In this document: positions 53,321 to 62,231 of the stretch, piece by piece
Numbering within the stretch: position 1 is the stretch's first letter
Layout: each line of letters opens with the position of its first letter
NCBI RefSeq assembly: GCF_963422225.1
Contig: NZ_OY728607.1
Location: forward strand, 1,537,001-1,601,000
Direction of reading: 5' to 3'
Length of the DNA: 64,000 nt
Origin: Candidatus Trichorickettsia mobilis
GTDB taxonomy: Bacteria; Pseudomonadota; Alphaproteobacteria; Rickettsiales; Rickettsiaceae
Position numbers and translations under genes: made by a program
The notes under the pieces: generated by a model
The model's database searches: none
What the model was told of the DNA's origin: nothing
The model's input: only the letters and a program-made list of their open reading frames with translations

Positions 53321-54413
53321 CAGGACTTACGCAAATCGCACGACAGGGCTCTTTAATTCCTGGATTAAATAGTTCCTTAATAACCCGCTCTTTAGCTGAT
53401 ATACGGTGCTAGAAGCAGCATTTGCAGCTTTTTTCAAACAATTCCAGACCATGATAGCGCAAGCTATATGATTTCTCTGTATTCTTCCTATTCTACATTG
53501 GCACTTTTCAATACCGGTGACTTGCTTGACTTCACGATGAAATTCCTCAATCTTCCACCTGAAGCCATACTCTTGTTGTACAGCATCAAGCGAATTTTGA
53601 GCCATGTCGTTTGTGACGACATAGTCAGTTCTGTTGGTAGAAACAGTTACTCTGAATAATTTCACTTTATGATCTTTAGGAAATTTATGAATCTTGATAA
53701 TCTTACCGTTGCTAATATCATCAGTACTCCAATCCAAAGAATCAACTCTACAGTAAGCCTTATTACCGTTGCTATCGTCTACTAAACGATTACTTTTGAT
53801 AGGACAATAGTAATATTTACCGATAGTTTCTATTTGAAGTAGAATCGAGGTTGTCGCATACCAACTATCCATAAGTACTGTGTTAAATGCAACCTTTTTG
53901 CTATAATGAGCATTACGCAGCATTTCTTTAACGTGATCTATTTTAGTTAAACCGTCTTTATCGGGATTGAATATCCTATAATCTATTATCCAAAACTTAT
54001 TCTCTTCAGGATTAACATAAACACAGGTCACAATACCTATGCCTTTTATTACTTCCTTGGCATTGCCGCTATATTGATACCTGACTTCATCTATATTATT
54101 CGAGTAACTTTTATCTAATACGCTATCGTCAAATAGCAACTTGCCGTTAGCGCTGAAGATAATCTCTTCTTTACCGTGTTCCCATATTAATCTTGGTGAT
54201 AATTTAGCATTCGCTAGATATCTTCTGACCCTGTCGTCGCTTAAACCTTCTACATGATCAGCAAAATTTGTAATAGTATAATTTGTCTGGCTCGATAATA
54301 AATACTGACAATAATCTATTCTTGTAGTCATCTTATACTCACAATCTAAATTACATTATACTCCCATAATATCTCGATTCTTATCTAATTTCATTAGTCT
54401 TGCGGAAGTCCTG
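53321..54413 (-). mobile_element. IS4/IS701-type insertion sequence
   Basis: A 1093-bp element with inverted ends CAGGACTTACGCAA and, reversed, CAGGACTTCCGCAA. It is flanked by a 5-bp direct duplication ATGGG (53316-53320 and 54414-54418). It lies inside the orfA of the IS5-type copy 1. Duplication and near-perfect ends suggest recent movement. Confidence 0.93.
53327..54331 (-). CDS. DDE transposase, IS4/IS701-like
   Basis: A 334-residue transposase that appears complete. The catalytic acids can be placed at LLFDDSVLDKSYS (first Asp), VLMDSWYATTS (second Asp) and RWKIEEFHREVKQ (Glu, in a Y/R...E...K signature). The C-terminal stop codon lies within the terminal inverted repeat. The N terminus (MTTRIDYCQYLLSSQTNYTI) is a typical DNA-binding region. 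The exact IS family (IS4 or IS701) needs a database comparison. Confidence 0.85.
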   Translation of the reverse strand: MTTRIDYCQYLLSSQTNYTITNFADHVEGLSDDRVRRYLANAKLSPRLIWEHGKEEIIFSANGKLLFDDSVLDKSYSNNIDEVRYQYSGNAKEVIKGIGIVTCVYVNPEENKFWIIDYRIFNPDKDGLTKIDHVKEMLRNAHYSKKVAFNTVLMDSWYATTSILLQIETIGKYYYCPIKSNRLVDDSNGNKAYCRVDSLDWSTDDISNGKIIKIHKFPKDHKVKLFRVTVSTNRTDYVVTNDMAQNSLDAVQQEYGFRWKIEEFHREVKQVTGIEKCQCRIGRIQRNHIACAIMVWNCLKKAANAASSTVYQLKSGLLRNYLIQELKSPVVRFA

Positions 54414-55452
54414 ATGGGGTTAGCGAAAGCAGTGCATTTAAAACAATTCGTTTTGTTGAAGACACTCTAATAAAACATCCGGATTTTGCTCTTCCAGGTA
54501 AGAAGGCTCTAGTTAAAAGCGGTATGGAGTATGAATTAGTTTTAATAGATGCTACAGAAAGCCCTATAGAGCGACCCCAAAAAAACAGAAATACTATTAC
54601 TCAGGTAAAAAGAAAAGACATACGTTAAAGACTCAAATAGTAGTAGATAAGAAAAGCAAACGAGTCATATGCACTTCTTTTTCCAATGGTAAGCGTCATG
54701 ATTTTAAATTATTTAAAGAATCAAGAACCCATATACTGCCTGAGGTTAAAGTGATTACTGATACTGGTTATCAAGGCTTACAGAAGATTCATACAAATTC
54801 TGAGCTACCAAAGAAAAAGAGTAAAAAGAATGCTTTAACCAAAGAAGATAAGAAAAATAATAGAAGTTTAGCAAGTGACAGAGTATTAAATGAAAATGTT
54901 ATAGGTATGTTAAAGCGTTTTAAAATAATTGCTGATAAATATCGAAATAGACGCAAAAGATTTGGTCTTAGGTTCAATTTAATTGCTGGTTTATATAATT
55001 GGGATCTTGGTAAATGAGTTTCGAAAGAGGTCTAATATAATTTATATGAGCCCAGGGATATATATTGATTGCCTGAGTGAAACAGACTAATGCCTCTTCT
55101 GTATTACCTAAGCGCTTTAAGATGTCACCTTTATTATGGTAAAGCATGGTAGCGACTTGTTCATCTTTTAAAATTTGAGAATAAGACGCGATTGCATTAT
55201 TGTAGCAGTCAAGTGCTTCTATGAGCATATTTAAGTGATGATGGTAGACACAAGATTGAATGTGCCAGGCTTCAAAACAATTAGGATCTAGTATAATTGC
55301 CTTGTTGCAGCAGTTAAGTACCTCGTTGTACTTAGCTGAATTATAAAAGATTTTGCCTTGCTTACACCAAAATTCTGGATCTTGTGATTCGAATGCACCT
55401 TTGTTGATAAGGTTGGTAACACCGGCATGGAGAAATGGTTCAAGATATAATA

Positions 55453-56358
55453 GACCTCTTTCGAAACTCATTTACCAAGCTCCCAATTATATAAACCAGC
55501 AATTAAATTGAACCTAAGACCAAATCTTTTGCGTCTATTTCGATGCAATTATTTTAAAACGCTTTAACATAATTTATCACCGATAACATTTTCATTTAAT
55601 ACTCTGTCACTTGCTAAACTTCTATTATTTTTCTTATCTTCTTTAGTTAAAGCATTCTTTTTACTCTTTTTCTTTGGTAGCTCAGAATTTGTATGAATCT
55701 TCTGTAAGCCTTGATAACCAGTATCAGTAATCACTTTAACCTCAGGCAGTATATGGGTTCTTGATTCTTTAAATAATTTAAAATCATGACGCTTACCATT
55801 GGAAAAAGAAGTGCATATGACTCGTTTGCTTTTCTTATCTACTACTATTTGAGTCTTTAACGTATGTCTTTTCTTTTTACCTGAGTAATAGTATTTCTGT
55901 TTTTTTGGGGTCGCTCTATAGGGCTTTCTGTAGCATCTATTAAAACTAATTCATACTCCATACCGCTTTTAACTAGAGCCTTCTTACCTGGAAGAGCAAA
56001 ATCCGGATGTTTTATTAGAGTGTCTTCAACAAAACGAATTGTTTTAAATGCACTGCTTTCGCTAACTCCATAATTCTTAGCTATATGAAAATAGGTACGG
56101 TATTCCCTTAAATATTCAAGTGTCATTAATAGGCTGTCTTCCATACTAAGACTAGCTCTTCTGCCACCTTGGTACCTCCTATTTATTTGTTTCTCTGTCT
56201 TTAAAATCCCTACCATCTTTTCAAATGTACTATTTCTTACCCCTGTTAATCTTCTAAAATGCTCTTCCGATAAAATGCTTAAATTTTTATATCTCATATA
56301 GTTCTAAATTAAGTAAATTCGACTTTATAACATATTTAGTCCAGTTTCGAAAGAGGTC
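55453..56358 (-). mobile_element. IS5-type element copy 2
   Basis: A 906-bp copy in the opposite orientation to copy 1, with the same GACCTCTTTCGAAACT ends and flanking TA (55451-55452 and 56359-56360). It interrupts the upstream part of the same TPR gene. Confidence 0.95.
55468..56297 (-). pseudogene. IS5-family transposase copy 2, damaged orfB
   Basis: orfA (56297 to 55857) is intact and identical in protein to the copy-1 orfA. In orfB, an 8-base gain near 55574 (GGTGATAAATTATG where copy 1 has GGTATG) brings a TAA stop in frame. A compensating 8-base loss follows about 25 bases later (TTGCATCG where copy 1 has TTGCTGATAAATATCG). The copy therefore lacks a full transposase. Confidence 0.8.
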
Positions 56359-56563
56359 TAATATACTACAGCCATCATTGAAAATATTGGTTTTGCCATA
56401 ATATTTTGCAGCAGTGATATAAGATATAAACATTTCTACACTATTTATATCTCTTAACATTTTTGGACAATTTTCTGGTTTGATACCATCAACTTTATTA
56501 CCGTCATATAGATATACAAACACACCAGCTTGCTGATACGGTGCGTAGGTTAGTACTATTTTT

Positions 56564-56776
56564 TAGTATAGGAATTTCAAAAATTTTACCAAAAATATTT
56601 TTTTGAAAATTTTAAAATTTTCTTTAAAAATTTGGTTGTTAAATTGTGATATTAGAAATTATTGACACTTGTATAAAAATCTTCTCTTAAAATCTATCTC
56701 AAAATAGGCCAATTTTTTAAAATTATATTAACGTGGCGTGAAGCAACGGTTCACCATATGAATATCACCGAGGCGT
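56564..56776. other. AT-rich spacer between the TPR gene start and the IS91 remnant
   Basis: Very AT-rich, with no gene. TTGACA at 56661-56666 is followed by TATAAAAAT, but spacing is too short for a normal promoter. Confidence 0.4.
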
Positions 56777-57099
56777 TCACAATAATTCATTGATCTTCAC
56801 TAATAACAAGGGTGGAGATAAACCGTAATAAACCTGTCTCAGGCTCATAAATTGATTACAGTTTGGACAAGATAACGGATCTTTTTTAAAGTTTAACCAA
56901 ATCATTAATCTCCAGTTCAATGACTTGATTTTCTTAGGTATAATTTGGTTTATCGCCTTATATACAATAGGTAGTTGTATTCCTCTAGTTCTGTTAGATA
57001 AAAAGCCGTAGTACCTTATTATACCAATTGCAATAATTAACGCGGTGGCCTAAAATGGATTTTTAACGGATAAAAGGTACTCAAATAGCTAAGTTAATA

Positions 57100-57585
57100 T
57101 TGCCGCTAGGTTTTCATGATCATGATTTTATAAAAATGATGAAACATGAGCCGCATGGTCGGAATCGCATACGTTTATTGGCGATGTATCACCTTCAATT
57201 AGGCAAATCTTTTAAAGCCATATCTGCAATAGTGAAGTTGCACTGGAAAACCGTGCAATCATGGCTCAGAAGATTTAGAAATCATGGTTTTGAAGGTTTA
57301 TTTGAATCACAAAGAAGCGGCGCTCCTAGGAAGATTAACACTCTACAAGAATCTGCTCTTTTTGATAAAATCAATATGCTCAGTGAAAGTGAAACTGGCG
57401 GGTATATAACCGCAAAGGAGCTACATAACATGTTGCTTGAGGAATATGGCGCTAAATGCGCTTTAAAAACAGTCTACAATACTATGCATCGCCTTGGTTT
57501 TAGCTGGATTACTTCTCGTTCAATGCATCCAAAGTCAAATCAAGAGACTCAAAATACATATAAAAAAACTTCCCAGACATGTTAA
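57100..57585 (+). CDS. IS630 transposase, orfA
   Basis: 161 residues forming the helix-turn-helix part: LLAMYHLQLGKSFKAISAIV, WKTVQSWLRRFRNHGFEGLF and a second HTH ending RLGFSWITSRSMHPK. The start codon is TTG at 57100, with no ATG upstream in frame. A run of seven A (57562-57568) near the end allows a -1 shift into orfB, giving YKKNFPDMLTELLPKN instead of YKKTSQTC and stop. Confidence 0.85.
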   Translation: MPLGFHDHDFIKMMKHEPHGRNRIRLLAMYHLQLGKSFKAISAIVKLHWKTVQSWLRRFRNHGFEGLFESQRSGAPRKINTLQESALFDKINMLSESETGGYITAKELHNMLLEEYGAKCALKTVYNTMHRLGFSWITSRSMHPKSNQETQNTYKKTSQTC

Positions 57586-58139
57586 CAGAATTATTACCAA
57601 AAAATATCGATAGATGTAACGTTGATATATGGTCTCAGGATGAAACTCGAGTTGGGCAACAAGGTAGCTTAACTCGTATATGGGCTAAACGCGGCACTAG
57701 ACCCCGTAAAGTTCGGCAACAGCAATTCATTTCAACATACATTTACGGAGCTGCTTGCCATGATACGGGAGAATCTTTTGCATTAATTTTACCATATGCC
57801 AACACACGGGCAATGAATAAATTCTTAGAAGACCTTTCTCTCACTACTCAAAGCAACCGACATATAGCTTTACTAATGGATAATGCAGGTTGGCACACAG
57901 CCAAAAAACTAACTGTTCCAAGCAATATCACTTTGATACCGCTTCCGCCTTATGCACCAGAACTTAATGCAATGGAACAAGTTTGGGAGTGGATCAAAAA
58001 TCATTTCTTGTCTAACCAATGTTACGGTGCATATGAAGATATTGTCACTATGGCTTGTTACGCTTGGAATCAACTTGCTCAGAATGTAGATTTAGTAAAA
58101 TCAATTATGTATAGAGACTGGATAAATACACCGTGTTAA
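57579..58139 (+). CDS. IS630 transposase, orfB (DDE domain)
   Basis: 186 residues carrying the DDE catalytic domain: Asp in IWSQDETRVG, Asp in LLMDNAGWH and Glu in PELNAMEQVWEWIKN. ATG at 57579 overlaps orfA, but expression as an orfA-orfB fusion through frameshifting is more likely. The stop lies within the right inverted repeat. All parts of the enzyme are present. Confidence 0.87.
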   Translation: MLTELLPKNIDRCNVDIWSQDETRVGQQGSLTRIWAKRGTRPRKVRQQQFISTYIYGAACHDTGESFALILPYANTRAMNKFLEDLSLTTQSNRHIALLMDNAGWHTAKKLTVPSNITLIPLPPYAPELNAMEQVWEWIKNHFLSNQCYGAYEDIVTMACYAWNQLAQNVDLVKSIMYRDWINTPC

Positions 58140-59080
58140 TTATTGCAATCGGTATTATTCGAAAATAACGATCGGGTATGTGCATAATCAGGCTAGATAT
58201 AAACTGCAGTACAGGCATTGTGACGTGATCAATCGTGTTATTGTAGTGGTCAAGAAATCTAAACGTTACTTGCAGTCCATCATATTCCTCTATTCTTGCC
58301 TCAGAAATAGGAGGTCGTTTTATATATCGCCCTAAATAGTTTATGTTGCGTTTATGATCGTCTGATGGTTTTTGCAAATAAACATACCAACTGATTTCAT
58401 ATAGGCCGATCATCCAGTTGTTAAAATCGCCATCATTTTGATATTTCGACGGTAATTTCAAATTACTTGAGGCGTATTCTGAGCGAAATAACTCAAGAAT
58501 TCTATGTCTCCACATTTTTTTAATAGGCTCGGCAGGGAAAAATAATTTACGCCAATTACCCTTGCTATCTATACCGCCGCAAGTAACCGATAAATGGATA
58601 TGAACATTACGTTTTAAATCTCTACCGAAGGTGTGCAGGGCAGTAAATATAGCGACTACAATCTTTTTCTTTGTTGCTATTTCCTTAATAATTCCGGCGG
58701 CAACAGCAGAAATTAATCCAAACAGATTGCGATTAAGCCAAAATATTGGCCATAATGAGTCGGGCATTGTAAATGTAATGTGCTGCCAACGTGTCTTTGG
58801 TAGAACATTGGTAGCTTTACTTATCCATTGATCTGTTTGCTTCTTACCGCAACGAGAACAAAATCTACCTTTACAACTAAATACTACTGATTTACCGTGA
58901 TCACATGTAGGGCAGCTATAACTCTTAAATCCTAAATATTTCGTTCCGCACAATATAACTTTAGTAACGTTAAAGATAATACCATACCTCAGCTCGCTAT
59001 ATTTTTCAGTGAAATCGACGCCAATTACCCCGATCAAGAAAAATATGTTTTATAGAGATTCCTTTACCGATTATTTCCAT

Positions 59081-59583
59081 CTTTTACTCTGATTATTTGT
59101 AATGACTTGCATATTACCTTTGATAACAGAAGTTGGCAAGAGATGTAAAAAGCTAAGCTGCCACCGATAGGTGGCTTATCTTGTGTCTATCAGCAGTAAG
59201 TAATGTTTGAGTAATGGAAAAATCATTTTCTTTCGTAATAATACCTATAATATCTAAAAAATTGTCAATATAATATAAATTAAATGTTGTTGCAATTATA
59301 AAATGCAACTATAAGGAGGTGATTTTAAGTTTTGATTTAACTTTAGCGCTTAGGTTAAGTAAAACCAAGGTTCTGACATTTTAACTTGAAAATATTTAGA
59401 TCTCAGTTATAATTTTCAAACTTTTACTTAGAGCATGTCTTGAAAGTAAATAAATTCACACGCAGTATATATGTTAGTCCAGAGAGGTGCTCTGGGAGCT
59501 TAAGATTCTGCGGCGGGAGATAGTTTGAAATCCAATGTTTTAAACTACTCAATAACTAACATTTAAATTTTTAAGGAGATATA
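59081..59583. other. Leader region upstream of rpsB
   Basis: No gene. A hairpin GTTGCA/TGCAAC (59289-59294 and 59304-59309) is followed by the strong Shine-Dalgarno-like TAAGGAGGTGAT (59312-59323) with no ORF behind it. Closer to rpsB, CCAGAG/CTCTGG (59479-59484 and 59490-59495) forms a perfect hairpin in a locally GC-rich stretch (to about 59520), which may be an rpsB leader structure. Confidence 0.5.
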
Positions 59584-60462
59584 ATGTCAAAGCTACCAGT
59601 TGTTAGCATTGCGGAATTACTTGATGCCGGAGTTCATTTTGGCCATAAAACAGCTCGTTGGAATCCAAAAATGGCGCCGTATATTTACGGTATAAAGGAC
59701 GATATTCATATTATTAATTTACAACAGACAGCGGCTCTTATTCCGATAGCACTTAATGTAATTTATGAAACAGTGAAAAATGGTGGCAAAGTTTTATTCG
59801 TAAGTACTAAAGTTCAAGCAAGCGATATTGTTGCTGAATATGCAGAAAAATGTGGGCAATATTATGTTAATCATAGGTGGCTTGGTGGAATGTTAACTAA
59901 TTGGGGCACTATTTCTCGTTCTATAAAGAAGCTAGATAATCTTGAGAAAATTTTGAACAACGAAGAGGAAGCTGCTGGGTATACCAAAAAAGAAACTTTG
60001 GAGATTACTCGCAAAAAAGACAAATTAATTAAGTCCTTGGGTGGAATTCGTAATTTGCATGATAGACCTGATTTGTTAGTAGTAATTGATACCAACAAAG
60101 AACATTTGGCGGTAAAAGAGGCGGTTAAGCTTGAAATTCCAATGGTAGCGGTGGTTGATACTAATTCTGATCCAGACGCTATTCAATTTCCTATTCCAGG
60201 AAATGATGATGCTATGAGATCTATTAGGTTATATTGTCAGCTATTTGCAAAAGCGGTGCTTGCAGGAGTTGAGGATGCTCTTGTGGCTAGTGGTGTCGAT
60301 ATTGGAGCAATGGATTCTTCAGAAATGACAACTAAAAATATTAGTGGTATTACTAAATTCAAGCAACCAAAAAGAATCTCCAAAGCTACTGCTGTAGATG
60401 TAGAAACTAAAACTGCAGAAGAGTTTGAAATAGGGTTGCAGGCTGATAATAAGCAAGACTAA
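59584..60462 (+). CDS. rpsB: Ribosomal protein S2
   Basis: A 292-residue 30S protein. It has [20 protein letters not shown], the helical coiled region, [20 protein letters not shown] and [20 protein letters not shown]. The C-terminal 50 residues extend beyond the E. coli protein, as in other Rickettsiales. AAGGAGAT precedes the ATG. tsf follows, separated by a palindromic element. Confidence 0.97.
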   Translation: MSKLPVVSIAELLDAGVHFGHKTARWNPKMAPYIYGIKDDIHIINLQQTAALIPIALNVIYETVKNGGKVLFVSTKVQASDIVAEYAEKCGQYYVNHRWLGGMLTNWGTISRSIKKLDNLEKILNNEEEAAGYTKKETLEITRKKDKLIKSLGGIRNLHDRPDLLVVIDTNKEHLAVKEAVKLEIPMVAVVDTNSDPDAIQFPIPGNDDAMRSIRLYCQLFAKAVLAGVEDALVASGVDIGAMDSSEMTTKNISGITKFKQPKRISKATAVDVETKTAEEFEIGLQADNKQD

Positions 60463-60474
60463 GGATTTACCAAG

Positions 60475-60576
60475 ATACTTCAAAAGTTGCTAGGAAAACA
60501 AGCGGTGAGCATCCGTAGCTCTTATACGTGAGGACATGCGAATCCCGAAGTTTGATGCACCAAATCTTGAAGTATC
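60475..60576. repeat. RPE-like palindrome between rpsB and tsf
   Basis: Ends GATACTTCAA (60475) and TTGAAGTATC (to 60576) are inverted. The centre contains GCTAGGAAAAC, TTATACGTGAGGA and CCGAAGTTTGA, matching the element at 48.74 kb in the same order. This places an RPE between two genes normally co-transcribed. Confidence 0.75.
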
Positions 60577-60616
60577 GCAGGTATACACAGATTATAAATT
60601 AAGTTGAGAGAGTAAA

Positions 60617-61531
60617 ATGATTAGTGCATCACTTGTAAAAGATTTAAGAGAAAAGACCGGTGCTGGGATGATGGATTGCAAAAAAGCTCTGTTGGAAACA
60701 AATGGAGATTTTGAAGCAGCAATAGATTGGTTAAGAACAAAAGGACTAGCTGCTGCTGCTAAAAAAGCTGAAAGGATAGCGGCTGAGGGGCTGGCTGCTG
60801 CTGTAGTTGTAGGCAACACAGGAGCAGTAGTGGAAGTTAATTCGGAAACTGATTTTGTTGGTCGTAACGAAAAATTTCAACATTTAGTGAAAGCAATTGG
60901 CGAGTTAGCTGTGCAGTGCGATAATTTGGAATCATTGAAAGTGGCTTCTATGCCAAGCGGCAAGTCAGTAGCTGATGAAATTATAGAGAACATTTCTACT
61001 ATTGGTGAAAATATCAATTTACGACGAATGAATGTGGTAAAAGTCCAAGATGGAGTTGTTGCTTCTTATGTTCATAATAGTGTGGTTGAAGGGCTCGGCA
61101 AAATAGCGGTAATAGTGGGTTTGGAGTCAAAAGCAGCTGATAAAACTAAACTTAAAGCATTGGGTAAACAGATAGCAATGCATATTGCGGCATTAAAACC
61201 ACAAGCATTAAACCAATCTGATTTAGATCCTGCGTTAATACAACGTGAACGTGATATTTTCTTTGAACAATCTCGAGCTTCTGGTAAACCAGATAATATT
61301 ATTGAAAAAATGATTGAAGGTAGAATTCGCAAGTTTTTTGAAGAAGTAGTTCTAGTGGATCAAGTGTTTGTTATTGATGGCAAATTAAAAATTTCTGAGG
61401 TACTGGCGAATGCTGCAAAAGATTTAGGTGCTGAATTAACTATTACCAATTTTGTTCGTTATGAAGTTGGGGAAGGTATAGAGCAGGAAGATAAAAATTT
61501 TGCAGATGAAGTTGCAGCAGTGATGAAGTAA
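60617..61531 (+). CDS. tsf: Elongation factor Ts
   Basis: Nucleotide-exchange factor for EF-Tu. The N-terminal UBA-like domain has [20 protein letters not shown], followed by the core [14 protein letters not shown] containing the TDFV motif that displaces Mg from EF-Tu. The 304-residue length is normal. AGAGAG lies upstream of the ATG. Confidence 0.97.
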   Translation: MISASLVKDLREKTGAGMMDCKKALLETNGDFEAAIDWLRTKGLAAAAKKAERIAAEGLAAAVVVGNTGAVVEVNSETDFVGRNEKFQHLVKAIGELAVQCDNLESLKVASMPSGKSVADEIIENISTIGENINLRRMNVVKVQDGVVASYVHNSVVEGLGKIAVIVGLESKAADKTKLKALGKQIAMHIAALKPQALNQSDLDPALIQRERDIFFEQSRASGKPDNIIEKMIEGRIRKFFEEVVLVDQVFVIDGKLKISEVLANAAKDLGAELTITNFVRYEVGEGIEQEDKNFADEVAAVMK

Positions 61532-61898
61532 GCATTGCGTACACAAGTGTTCATATACAAGAGACGTCATCACCACGGAGCTATTAACTCCGTAGTGATC
61601 CAGTTGTATCGAGAGAGTTCGCTGAACTGTGTCAAGTCGTCATTGCGAGGCGTAGCCGAAGCAATCCAGAAAAAACTCATATAGCATATTAACTGGATTG
61701 CTTCGACCATAAATGGTCTCGCAATGACGAACCTTATTTTCAATTGACACAGTTCATTTAACACTCTCGTTGTATCTCGAGTAAGGAGCGTATCTTATAA
61801 AGACTGGATTGTTTCGATTTTTAACAAAATCTATGACGACTTTTTCTAAAAACTGTGAACGCTTACAACAAAATAAATTTAATTAGAGGGTAATTATT
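61532..61898. repeat. Nested palindromic elements after tsf
   Basis: No gene. Arms GAACTGTGTCAA (near 61624) and TTGACACAGTTC (near 61742) enclose a second palindrome GTCATTGCGAGGC...GAAGCAATCCAG / CTGGATTGCTTCG...CGCAATGACG. Outside them is a CACCACGGAGCTATTAACTCCG hairpin region, and at the right end AAAACTGTGAACGCTTAC, the terminus of the 42.7-kb family. Confidence 0.7.
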
Positions 61899-62222
61899 AT
61901 GAATAAAAATATATTTATTACTTTATTGTGTTGTTTAACACTTGTAGCTTGTAGTGGAAGATCGCATCCTAAAATGATTAGTTTTACTCCGGCTAGTGTC
62001 GTAGTGGATTATTCAGATAATGATTTATATGAAGCAACCGGATTAGCTCAGCAATTTTGTTCGTCTATAAATAAAGATGCTCAGTATGTCAGGACTAATG
62101 AAACAGGTTGGGTATCAAAAGAGCGTCATGCTTTTTTTAATTGCATAGAATCTGCCAATAAGAATGCTCACCATAATAGTAATAGTAATACTACCACTCC
62201 GATTATTAATAATTTTAAATAA
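61899..62222 (+). CDS. Small putative lipoprotein
   Basis: 107 residues. MNKNIFITLLCCLTLVAC ends in a lipobox-like LVAC, giving a lipidated Cys at residue 18, followed by SGRSHP. The mature part has two further cysteines (QFCSS, FNCIES) that could pair, and an Asn/His/Ser-rich tail (NKNAHHNSNSNTTT). The family is not recognised. AGAGGG precedes the ATG. It lies upstream of the bufferin cluster but is separated from it by a palindromic element. Confidence 0.7.
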   Translation: MNKNIFITLLCCLTLVACSGRSHPKMISFTPASVVVDYSDNDLYEATGLAQQFCSSINKDAQYVRTNETGWVSKERHAFFNCIESANKNAHHNSNSNTTTPIINNFK

Positions 62223-62231
62223 ATTATAATA

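Larger units (their letters stand above)
53090..55017 (+). pseudogene. IS5-family transposase (orfA/orfB), interrupted
   Basis: orfA starts MRYKNLSILSEEHFRRLTGV at 53090, is cut at 53320 by another IS after AKNYG, and resumes at 54419 with VSESSAFKTIRF. orfB continues in the -1 frame from a slippery A AAA AAC at 54580-54586 and reads YYSGKKKRHTLKTQIVVDKK, DTGYQGLQ, and ends AGLYNWDLGK at 55017. IS5-family elements are known to make their full transposase by frameshifting. Apart from the insertion the frames look intact. Confidence 0.85.
53030..55032 (+). mobile_element. IS5-type element copy 1, itself interrupted
   Basis: Ends GACCTCTTTCGAAACT (53030) and AGTTTCGAAAGAGGTC (to 55032) are perfect 16-bp inverted repeats, flanked by duplicated TA (53028-53029 and 55033-55034). 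Without the 1093-bp inner element and its 5-bp duplication it is 905 bp, matching copy 2 (906 bp). It is inserted in the TPR gene. Confidence 0.95.
52488..56523 (-). pseudogene. TPR-repeat protein, interrupted by two IS copies
   Basis: Three fragments on the minus strand form one gene. Fragment 1 (about 56523-56359) ends GCSIL; fragment 2 (55452-55033) runs YLEPFLHAG to AHINYI; fragment 3 (53029-52488) runs IEKSKILVNLDRSEEAL to GIDPEI. Removing each IS5-type element with one TA restores the frame exactly at both joints (CSILLYLEPF and INYIIEKSKI). The rebuilt protein, about 370 residues, has tetratricopeptide repeats such as EEALVCFTQAINIYP, EESLVCFDQAINSKPN and EQAIDSYKKAIEINND. An open reading of about 13 more codons upstream (TYAPYQQAG) suggests the original start lies further upstream. 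Function unknown. Confidence 0.85.
57024..58152 (+). mobile_element. IS630-family element
   Basis: A 1129-bp element with inverted ends CCAATTGCAATAATTAAC (57024) and the reverse, GTTAATTATTGCAATCGG (to 58152), flanked by duplicated TA (57022-57023 and 58153-58154), as expected for IS630/Tc1-mariner. It lies inside the IS91 transposase gene. Confidence 0.95.
56777..59080 (-). pseudogene. IS91-family transposase, interrupted by IS630
   Basis: ATG at 59080 starts MEIIGKGISIKHIFLDRGNW, then a frameshift near 59020 leads into TEKYSELRYG. The body has the N-terminal zinc cysteines (CPTCDHGK, CKGRFCSRCG), the HUH motif in NVHIHLSVTCGG and the catalytic Tyr region YLGRYIKRPP. After DRYFRII the IS630 interrupts it. 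The C terminus resumes at 57021 with RYYGFLSNRTRG and ends CPNCNQFMSLRQVYYG, NELL (stop 56777-56779). Removing the IS630 and one TA rejoins FRII-RYYGF in frame. IS91 elements move by rolling-circle transposition. Confidence 0.87.

Noticed and set aside
54974-55471. ORF with start MSFERGLLY covering the middle TPR fragment
   Set aside because: Its first codons are translated from the IS5 copy 2 end and its last from the copy 1 end (RPLSKL). The true sequence is an internal fragment of the interrupted TPR gene.
56287-56523. 78-residue ORF as an independent gene
   Set aside because: Its last 23 residues or so are read from the IS5 copy 2; only the first part belongs to the TPR gene.
59311-59326. 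Fragment of 16S rRNA 3' end on the minus strand
   Set aside because: The match ends after about 12 bases and the sequence that should precede it in 16S rRNA is absent.
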